Shown here: positions 1 through 5,536 of the stretch, one piece after another
Numbering within the stretch: the first letter of the stretch is position 1
Layout: the number at the start of each line of letters is the position of its first letter
Assembly (NCBI GenBank): GCA_024684665.1
Contig: JAIKWN010000116.1
Coordinates: forward strand, 1-34,620
Direction: 5' to 3'
Origin: Clostridiales bacterium
Lineage (GTDB): Bacteria > Bacillota_A > Clostridia > Christensenellales > Aristaeellaceae
DNA: 34,620 nucleotides
Program-made: the position numbers and the translations under genes
The notes under the pieces: model-generated
Told to the model about the DNA's origin: nothing
Database searches by the model: none
Seen by the model: only the letters and a program-made list of their open reading frames with translations

Positions 1-175
1 CTTTCTATGATTTCCCTTGCTTTTCGCCCCTTCTGTATGACTAACTTCCAGTCTAAACCTTTTATCCAGCCTTTTTGTATGACTTATTTCCAGTTCCTTT
101 TCTTGCTTTTACGGTCTGGAAGTTACCTTTGCACTTCACGCCGAAATAAAGCGGAACACTTGCGCTTATGCGTGC
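1..175. repeat. Non-coding edge segment with imperfect direct repeats
   Basis: No gene is seen here. Two similar 25-base units, at about 28-52 and 69-94, share the pattern CCTTYTGTATGACTWAYTTCCAGT with a period of about 41-42 bases, and a further loosely similar stretch sits at the very edge. A perfect 10-base inverted repeat (TAACTTCCAG at 42-51 and CTGGAAGTTA at 116-125) is superimposed. The segment lies just beyond the 3' end of the leftward acyltransferase gene, so it may be the start of a longer intergenic repeat family cut by the window edge. Function unknown. Confidence 0.35.
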
Positions 176-1276
176 TTATGAAATTCCGAAATAAGAAAGA
201 ATCTGCCTTTGCAGAGATTCCCATGCCTTCGGGATCAGAAGCGGCAGCAGCAGTCCCGCGGTCAGGTACAGCACAGCATACGCCGCGGGCTCGCCTGGTG
301 CGAAGACATAACCGCTCTGCGTTCGAAAAGAAGCGACGGAAAACTCCGCTGCACCAATCCCTGTCTGGTTCAGCAGGAGAAAGATGCAGTTCACCACGAA
401 GAATCCCATATAATGATGCAGCATTACGTCTCGCGTATGCTGCGCTAAGTAAAGAGCCAAGGGACTATTCTGAACTGCCGGGGCCAAGATACGCGCCACT
501 CGCAGCCAAAAAGCGATCGCGAGAAATCCGCCCGCATATACACCCAGTGGACCTGCACCGAAGTAGGTACCGTTCGAAAGGAGATAATTGGGCCTGCCCA
601 CCATAAGAATTAGCAGTGTTCGCAGCAGAAAAATGATCATAAAATAAGGAAGAGACGGCATCGTATCACGCTGCCGAATCCACTCCGTATATAGTGCACC
701 ACCCGCATAGCCGGGCAGGAGAACCAGAGTGCGCAGGAGCCACAGGGGCTGGTTTTCTCCCGCTCGCAGCCGGAAAACAGCAAAGCAGCCCATAAGCAGG
801 CAGAGGACAAAAAGCAGTCGGCCATCTCCACCCACCCATCGGGACAAACGGAAGAGACCCGCATAGATGACCTGAACCAGAAAAAGAGGAAAGAGGAACC
901 ATGCGCCGAGGTTCCATACAAAATGCTGCCCATCCAACACGGGGGCTAGAAACAGCGTATACGGGGATAACGATTCCCCAAGAGTAAAACCGGCAAAATG
1001 CCTGAGCGCCATGGAGAGCAGACCGTATGCCATGTTCCAAGCATAGAGCGGGAGCAGGGTTCGCCGCGCCCGATGAAGAATATCTTGTGAAAGTGTTCCA
1101 TGCAGGCGGAAGAGGCAACCAGAGCCAAAGGTGAAGAGCAGAAGATGAAACGAGTAATACCCAAAAAGCCCTCCAAGATCAAAAAGATCCTGTAGAGGGA
1201 TATGCCCGTCCACCACAAAAACGATTGCAAGCAGATAAAGCGCCCGCATCGTCATATCCTCTCGTTTTGTTTCCAT
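176..1276 (-). CDS. Acyltransferase family 3-like integral membrane protein
   Basis: A 366-residue, very hydrophobic protein with about ten predicted membrane segments. The first segment carries an Arg followed about 13 residues later by Asp-Gly-His (RALYLLAIVFVVDGH), which resembles the R-x10-H motif of acyltransferase-3 proteins (OafA/YrhL/WecH type). These enzymes O-acylate surface polysaccharides or other extracytoplasmic sugars at the membrane. The ATG at 1276 follows a GGGAGGG ribosome binding site; a later in-frame ATG (MTMRAL) is possible. It stands alone on the minus strand, back to back with the XRE regulator. The natural acceptor cannot be told from sequence. Family assignment is by overall pattern and motif only; a distant membrane protein family is the alternative. 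Confidence 0.7.
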   Translation of the reverse strand: METKREDMTMRALYLLAIVFVVDGHIPLQDLFDLGGLFGYYSFHLLLFTFGSGCLFRLHGTLSQDILHRARRTLLPLYAWNMAYGLLSMALRHFAGFTLGESLSPYTLFLAPVLDGQHFVWNLGAWFLFPLFLVQVIYAGLFRLSRWVGGDGRLLFVLCLLMGCFAVFRLRAGENQPLWLLRTLVLLPGYAGGALYTEWIRQRDTMPSLPYFMIIFLLRTLLILMVGRPNYLLSNGTYFGAGPLGVYAGGFLAIAFWLRVARILAPAVQNSPLALYLAQHTRDVMLHHYMGFFVVNCIFLLLNQTGIGAAEFSVASFRTQSGYVFAPGEPAAYAVLYLTAGLLLPLLIPKAWESLQRQILSYFGIS

Positions 1277-1314
1277 CTGTAATGCCCTCCCGTCGAGCTC
1301 TCTTGCTATTTCGG

Positions 1315-1320
1315 ATTATA
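1315..1320 (-). promoter_or_regulatory. Candidate -10 element for the acyltransferase gene
   Basis: The minus strand reads TATAAT here, 39 bases before the acyltransferase start codon. No convincing -35 hexamer lies at 16-18 bases, so the call rests on the -10 alone. Confidence 0.35.
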
Positions 1321-1430
1321 CCATCTTTCCATCACTCAGAACAGGGACCGGAGCTCTTTTTCTTCTGCATAAAACCTGATTATAAGGATGAATTGGATTA
1401 AAAAATAAAAAAATACATTATTTTTGTCTG

Positions 1431-1458
1431 TAGACGAAAGAGGTTTAAACCGTATACT
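1431..1458 (+). promoter_or_regulatory. Promoter with palindromic operator candidate for the XRE regulator
   Basis: A weak -35 (TAGACG, 1431-1436) and a good -10 (TATACT, 1453-1458) are 16 bases apart. Between them lies a perfect 10-base palindrome, GGTTTAAACC (1442-1451), placed where a small HTH protein could block RNA polymerase. Part of the half-site (GGTTTAA) recurs just after the regulator gene at about 1807. Autorepression by the downstream regulator is an inference. Confidence 0.45.
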
Positions 1459-1513
1459 TAAAGCAATCGTTAGAGTCGGTTGAAGGGAGCGGCCGACCGC
1501 AGGAGGTGTTGTC

Positions 1514-1804
1514 ATGGTCAAGTTTGGCGAGCGGCTGAAAACCGCGAGAACCGCCAGGCATCTCAGTCAGCAGGCGCTGGCAGACATCATTGGCAAGAGC
1601 CTCAACACCGTCGGACTCTACGAGCGCGGCCTTCGTCAGCCGAAGCTCGAAACCCTGTGCCTTCTGGCCGATACGCTCGGGGTGTCCTGCGACTACCTAC
1701 TCGCAAGGACAGAGATGAAACAGACGGCGTTGATGCCCGAACCCGCAGATGAAGCGCTTGCAGAGCGCGTCTCCCGGATTGAAAACCATCTTGGTTTGGA
1801 CTGA
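1514..1804 (+). CDS. XRE family helix-turn-helix regulator
   Basis: A 96-residue cytoplasmic DNA-binding protein. Residues about 4-62 form a Cro/C1-type HTH domain: FGERLKTARTARHLSQQALA, then the recognition helix region with SLNTVGLYERG and QPKLETLCLLADTLGVSCDYLL, which are the classic conserved positions. The remaining 30 residues are an acidic tail without a recognisable ligand domain. The ATG is preceded by a perfect AGGAGGTG at 1501-1508. It is monocistronic: a strong hairpin follows at 1848. The target is unknown; the palindrome in its own promoter suggests autoregulation. Homologous small XRE proteins occur both as chromosomal regulators and in mobile elements, but no other mobile gene lies nearby. 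Confidence 0.9.
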   Translation: MVKFGERLKTARTARHLSQQALADIIGKSLNTVGLYERGLRQPKLETLCLLADTLGVSCDYLLARTEMKQTALMPEPADEALAERVSRIENHLGLD

Positions 1805-1847
1805 AGGTTTAAGTCCGGTCGTTCCGGTTAAGGCAGATCATAAACTT

Positions 1848-1884
1848 GGCTCTCCCCCATCGTGGGGAGAGCCGCGTGCTTTTC
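1848..1884 (+). terminator. Intrinsic terminator after the XRE gene
   Basis: A perfect 10-base-pair stem (GGCTCTCCCC at 1848-1857, GGGGAGAGCC at 1864-1873) with a six-base loop, followed after GCGTGC by a short T run. It ends the XRE transcript. Confidence 0.6.
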
Positions 1885-1903
1885 TGATGTTTTATCAGAA
1901 AAG
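1879..1903. terminator. Second hairpin directly abutting the terminator
   Basis: CTTTTCTGAT (1879-1888) and ATCAGAAAAG (1894-1903) form a perfect 10-base-pair stem with a five-base loop. It shares its first bases with the T run of the preceding hairpin. It may be a back-up terminator or a transcript-end stabiliser. Confidence 0.4.
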
Positions 1904-2039
1904 ATATCGATTAATTTTTGAAAAAGATATTATTTTGAAAATCCTTTTTTTCCCCTTTGACGCAACCGATAGTAGCCACCAAAATTAAGAACCACCATCC
2001 GCTGGAACTGAAAGCCCGAAGCCGCCTCTTTTCTTGTCC

Positions 2040-2059
2040 TGTAACATTAATGTAACATT
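2040..2059 (+). promoter_or_regulatory. 11-base-phased direct repeat upstream of the M23 gene
   Basis: TGTAACATT occurs at 2040-2048 and again at 2051-2059, exactly one helical turn apart. TGTAACA recurs at 2093-2099 inside the promoter spacer, there as part of the near-palindrome TAACAATGTTA. The 11-base phasing is like PhoB/PhoP-type response-regulator boxes, which are direct repeats with this period. Which regulator binds is not shown by the sequence. Confidence 0.35.
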
Positions 2060-2080
2060 TTTTTCCATAAAATAAAGCTC

Positions 2081-2109
2081 TTGACGTCTTTCTGTAACAA
2101 TGTTAAAAT
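2081..2109 (+). promoter_or_regulatory. Sigma-A-type promoter of the M23-like gene
   Basis: TTGACG (2081-2086), a 17-base spacer and TAAAAT (2104-2109). This is close to consensus, 43 bases before the start codon. Confidence 0.7.
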
Positions 2110-2152
2110 GGTCTTGTAATCATCGAAATTGACCGATTTCGGAGGGACGGTT

Positions 2153-3484
2153 ATGAAAAAGCTTGCAGCAATCTTTTTGCTTCTCTGCCTGACAGCGCTT
2201 GTCTTCGGAGCGTTTGCCGAGATTACACCCGCGACTACGCCTGCTCCCGCTGCGGAGAGCGGATCCAAGACAGCGCAGGAAATGACGGGACTTCTTGTGA
2301 CCCCGGGAACGACCGCAGCTTCCGCGGCGCTTCCTACCCCGAAGCCCGAGGGCCTCATTGAGACCACGACGAGCCGGCTGACCTTTGTAAGCCTTTCCCG
2401 CTACCGCCGGGACCGCAAGGTCACGTATTACGATAACGTGTACGCCAACAACCACGGCACCTATCTGCTGCAGCCCTTCGCGGCCGGCGTTCCCGTTGAG
2501 TATTTCGTTAAGGACGAGGACGGCACCTTGGCTCTGGCGCCCATCGTGCTCGATGTCACCGACGCCATGCGCGAGCGTCTTTACGGCGCGGACGTTGGCG
2601 AAACCGCCATGTACTATGGGCAGTACTGCGAAAAGATCCGCGATATGCGCAAGCTTCTTAAGCAGATTGTGTATACGGATAAGGTCACCACGACGGATTG
2701 GGACGTAGTCGAGCATTATACCTACAAGTGGGTGGATGCCCGCAGGAAGCTGCCGGACGGCGTTGGCGAAACGGGCAAGACCCGCTATGGCTCCAGCACC
2801 TACGGCTTCTCCGGCATCCACGAAGGCATCGACTTCGTGTATGAGATGGGCGCGCCGCTGCATGCCATCCTGGGCGGCGTCGTCACCCGCGCCGGCGACA
2901 GCAATGGCACGGTCGGCATCTACAGCGAAGATCTGGACATCACCCTTCTCTATCTACACTGCAAGGACATCGCTGTGAAGCGCGGCCAGACGGTTATGGC
3001 TTCCGACGTCATCGGTTACGAGGGCGGCAAGGGAATCGTGGCCGGCATCTACAACAACGCGCAGTATAAGAAGAAGGGCATCAAGCATACCACCGGTTCC
3101 CATTACGTGCATGTGGAGCTGCGCAAGGGCAGGCACACCACCAGCAACAAGTATACGAACGCGAGACTGGAAAGCGACTGCCCCTATGAGTATATGCGCC
3201 AAGCGCTGAATATCCCGGAGAGCGGACGCCAGCCCGTTACCCAGGCGGCGGTAAGCCAGGCGCAACGGATGCGCGAAGAGGCGGAAGCCAAGGCGCGTGC
3301 GGAAGCGGCTGCAGCGGCAGCTGCCGCAGCGGCGGCACAGTCGACGCCGGAACCGGAAATTGAAATTGTAGAAGAACCGGAAACGGATTCCGGCTACGGA
3401 TTCGGCAAAGCTGAGGAAACCACCGAGCTGAAACCGGAAGCCACCGAAATGCCGGAAGCGACGCTTCCTCCCGCCGGCATATAA
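2153..3484 (+). CDS. Secreted M23 (LytM-like) peptidase family protein, altered active site
   Basis: A 443-residue exported protein. Residues 1-22 are a Sec signal peptide (MKKLAAIFLLLCLTALVFG..), followed by a Pro/Ala/Thr-rich linker. The M23 domain spans roughly 205-325. It keeps the zinc ligands H223 and D227 (HEGID), the conserved H269 (YLHC) and H320, but where the family has HxH the sequence is Y318-V-H320, with a histidine one place earlier (H317). M23 enzymes cut peptidoglycan cross-bridges; non-catalytic members activate other hydrolases. The C-terminal 75 residues are a charged stretch with a 13-alanine run and Pro/Glu-rich repeats. Start chosen at 2153 because GGAGGG lies just upstream and the signal peptide begins there. 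It is transcribed from its own promoter and ends in a terminator. Confidence 0.85.
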   Translation: MKKLAAIFLLLCLTALVFGAFAEITPATTPAPAAESGSKTAQEMTGLLVTPGTTAASAALPTPKPEGLIETTTSRLTFVSLSRYRRDRKVTYYDNVYANNHGTYLLQPFAAGVPVEYFVKDEDGTLALAPIVLDVTDAMRERLYGADVGETAMYYGQYCEKIRDMRKLLKQIVYTDKVTTTDWDVVEHYTYKWVDARRKLPDGVGETGKTRYGSSTYGFSGIHEGIDFVYEMGAPLHAILGGVVTRAGDSNGTVGIYSEDLDITLLYLHCKDIAVKRGQTVMASDVIGYEGGKGIVAGIYNNAQYKKKGIKHTTGSHYVHVELRKGRHTTSNKYTNARLESDCPYEYMRQALNIPESGRQPVTQAAVSQAQRMREEAEAKARAEAAAAAAAAAAAQSTPEPEIEIVEEPETDSGYGFGKAEETTELKPEATEMPEATLPPAGI

Positions 3485-3509
3485 CCGCTTAACATTTAAG
3501 GATTCCAGG

Positions 3510-3536
3510 ACGCCTCTCCCTGCGAGGGGCGTTTTT
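3510..3536 (+). terminator. Intrinsic terminator after the M23-like gene
   Basis: A nine-pair stem (ACGCCTCTC 3510-3518, GAGGGGCGT 3524-3532, one G-U pair) with loop CCTGC, followed by TTTT. It lies only 20 bases before the next start codon, so partial read-through into the YhcH gene is likely. Confidence 0.65.
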
Positions 3537-3556
3537 AAACGAGAGAGAGGTATTTC

Positions 3557-4000
3557 ATGATCATCGACCGCGTATCTGAGGCCGAGCGCTACGTCTCCCT
3601 GCATCCCCTGTTTGAAGAAGCTTTTGCCTTTTTAGCGGAGGCGCACGATCTAGAACCGGGTCTGTACGACCTTGACGACGGCCTCTATGCCTCCGTGAAG
3701 GAATTCGAAACAAAGCCCATCTCGGAAGTGGAATTAGAGTCCCATGAGCGCTATATCGATCTGCACTGTTGCCTGGCGGGCGGAGAACGCATCTCTTGGG
3801 CGCACACATCGGAGCTAAATCGGCTCCGGGAAGAAAAAGACGGCGACAATTCTTTCTGGCAGGGACGTTCCACCTCTGTCAGCGTGCGGCCCGGGATGTT
3901 CTATATCCTTTTCCCGACGGACGCCCATCGCACGGGAACCCATCACGAGTTTCCGAAGCAGTGCCGGAAAGTGGTCGTCAAGATCCCGGTTCGCCCATGA
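3557..4000 (+). CDS. YhcH/YjgK/YiaL (EbgC-like) family protein
   Basis: A 147-residue cytoplasmic protein with the family hallmarks: SHERYIDLHCCLAGGERISW (residues about 62-81) corresponds to the conserved HxxYIDxHxxxxGxE block, and PGMFYILFPTDAHRTGTH (about 113-130) to the PGxFxIFFPxDxHxP block, which contribute metal-binding His/Glu residues in a cupin-like barrel. Known members (YhcH/NanQ of the sialic acid operon, EbgC of the evolved beta-galactosidase) act as sugar anomerases or accessory subunits. The ATG follows GAGAGAGG. A sialic-acid-lyase-like aldolase occurs at 21.7 kb in this window but is not linked in an operon, so a joint role is speculative. Length matches the family (about 150). 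Confidence 0.85.
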   Translation: MIIDRVSEAERYVSLHPLFEEAFAFLAEAHDLEPGLYDLDDGLYASVKEFETKPISEVELESHERYIDLHCCLAGGERISWAHTSELNRLREEKDGDNSFWQGRSTSVSVRPGMFYILFPTDAHRTGTHHEFPKQCRKVVVKIPVRP

Positions 4001-4125
4001 TCCATGTCCTATCTGAAGAACCGCCGCAAGGTGGTTCTTTTCGTTTCTGCACACGGTATCCCCCGGTAACCGCAACGTCAGTGCAGCCTAAAAACGCATC
4101 GGCGCGCAGGCGCGGGAAGCGCATC

Positions 4126-4154
4126 TTGTCAGATTTCGCTCCGGCGTGTATAAT
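4126..4154 (+). promoter_or_regulatory. Sigma-A-type promoter of murA
   Basis: TTGTCA (4126-4131), a 17-base spacer and a perfect TATAAT (4149-4154), 47 bases before the murA start codon. The preceding 125 bases contain nothing else recognisable. Confidence 0.75.
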
Positions 4155-4201
4155 AATAGAACGCACTTCCGTGAAAAACGATCGTCGAAGGGAGGGAGAC
4201 C

Positions 4202-5470
4202 ATGGCGGAGGAACGAATGCTGATTACGGGAGGAGAGCGCTTAACCGGCACCGTACGGGTTAGCGGTGGAAAGAATACCGCCGTCGCCATCATCCCTGCG
4301 ACGCTGCTCAGCGAGGTACCCTGCGTCGTGGAAAACCTCCCGGATATCGAAGACGTGCACGTTTCCATTGAAACGCTCCGACACCTCGGCGCCGGGGTGC
4401 AGTGGGATCCGAAGGAAGGAATCCTCATCGTCGATCCCTCCACGGTAAACCGGACGGACGTTCCCCTGGAACTCTGCCGCAGAATGCGGGCTTCTTATTA
4501 TTATATCGGCGCGCTGCTGGCCCGATACGGCCAGGCAGCGGTTCCCCTCCCCGGGGGATGCGACATAGGCAGACGCCCAATTGACCAGCATATCAAGGGC
4601 ATGCGAGCCCTGGGGGCAAAGGTGGAGATCGTAGGCGGCACGGTGTACGCCCGGACAAAGGGTCTCGCCGGCGCCGATATCTTCATGGATATGGTGACCG
4701 TGGGCGGCACGGTTAACGTCATGCTCGCCGCCACCCGTGCGGAAGGCCTGACTACGATTTACAACGCAGCCAAGGAACCGCATATCGTCGATCTCGCCAA
4801 CTTCCTCGTCTCCATGGGATGCCGTGTCAAAGGCGCAGGCACAGATGTCATCCGCGTCTATGGAACGAACCGCCTCGCGTCCAGGCGGCCATACGCCGTC
4901 ATCCCCGATCAGATCGAAACCGGTACCCTGATGATCGCGGCGGCGGCCACTCACGGCGATATAACTATCACCGGCTGTATTCCCACGCATATGGAAGCGC
5001 TGACCGCGAAGCTTCTGGAGATGGGGGCAAAAGTAACGGAGCGGGACGATTCCATCCGCGTGCGCTCGCTTGGCGCCCACCGTGGAATTTCCTTCAAGAC
5101 GCAAGTATACCCCGGCTTCCCCACCGATCTGCAGCAGCCTATGAGCGCGCTCCTGTGCACGGCCCTTGGAACCTCCACCGTCGTGGAAAACATCTTTGAG
5201 TCTCGCTTCCGCCATCTTTCGGAGATGGAGCGCATGGGCGCGAACGTGCGTATTTTCGAGCAAACCGCCGTCATTGAGGGCATTCCCCAGCTCCACGCCG
5301 CAGCGGTGGAAGCTTCCGACCTCAGGGCCGGCGCGGCCCTCGTCATCGCGGGTCTCATGGCTCAAGGCACCACGGAAATTTACAACACGCATTTTATCGA
5401 CCGTGGCTATGAGCACCTGGAGAAAAAGCTCTGCAGCCTCGGCGCAAAGATCGAGCGGATCTGCGAATAA
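4202..5470 (+). CDS. murA: UDP-N-acetylglucosamine 1-carboxyvinyltransferase
   Basis: Catalyses the first committed step of peptidoglycan synthesis: transfer of enolpyruvate from phosphoenolpyruvate to UDP-GlcNAc, in the cytoplasm. The 422 residues match the family length and the EPSP-synthase-like double inverse barrel. K24-N25 (SGGKN) are the PEP/UDP-GlcNAc-binding pair, and C120 in the loop PLPGGCDIGRRPIDQH is the catalytic cysteine, so the enzyme should be sensitive to fosfomycin-type alkylation like other Cys MurA proteins. PGFPTDLQQP and the C-terminal FIDRGYEHLEKKL are also typical. The ATG follows AAGGGAGGGAG and the gene has its own near-perfect promoter. It is converging with the flavin reductase gene downstream. 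Many Bacillota have two MurA paralogues; which one this is cannot be told from the window. Confidence 0.97.
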   Translation: MAEERMLITGGERLTGTVRVSGGKNTAVAIIPATLLSEVPCVVENLPDIEDVHVSIETLRHLGAGVQWDPKEGILIVDPSTVNRTDVPLELCRRMRASYYYIGALLARYGQAAVPLPGGCDIGRRPIDQHIKGMRALGAKVEIVGGTVYARTKGLAGADIFMDMVTVGGTVNVMLAATRAEGLTTIYNAAKEPHIVDLANFLVSMGCRVKGAGTDVIRVYGTNRLASRRPYAVIPDQIETGTLMIAAAATHGDITITGCIPTHMEALTAKLLEMGAKVTERDDSIRVRSLGAHRGISFKTQVYPGFPTDLQQPMSALLCTALGTSTVVENIFESRFRHLSEMERMGANVRIFEQTAVIEGIPQLHAAAVEASDLRAGAALVIAGLMAQGTTEIYNTHFIDRGYEHLEKKLCSLGAKIERICE

Positions 5471-5495
5471 TATAATCTGTCCTGCAAAACCGGAA

Positions 5496-5520
5496 CCCGG
5501 GCGACTGCCCGGGCTCCTTT
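5496..5520. terminator. Candidate terminator between convergent genes
   Basis: A GC-rich perfect seven-pair stem (CCCGGGC 5496-5502, GCCCGGG 5507-5513, loop GACT). It is followed by CTCCTTTG on the + strand and by TTCCGGTTTT on the - strand, so it could serve both murA and the opposing flavin reductase gene, though neither T run is strong. Confidence 0.45.
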
Positions 5521-5536
5521 GTCAAAATACGTTTTA

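Noticed and set aside
28..94. A possible CRISPR array at the left edge
   Set aside because: Only two imperfect units with a short, similar gap are present and no cas gene is nearby.
1424..1437. A possible LexA or -35 site (TTGTCTGTAGAC) before the XRE gene
   Set aside because: As a -35 it would be 23 bases from the -10, too far, and the GTCTGTAGAC dyad does not match the Gram-positive SOS box.
1904..2039. A possible riboswitch or small RNA in the AT-rich gap before the M23 gene
   Set aside because: The stretch lies upstream of the M23 promoter at 2081-2109, and shows no conserved aptamer-like core or strong hairpin that I can recognise.
4241..5416. A 391-codon minus-strand frame across murA
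   Set aside because: It is antisense to an unmistakable murA with all active-site residues.
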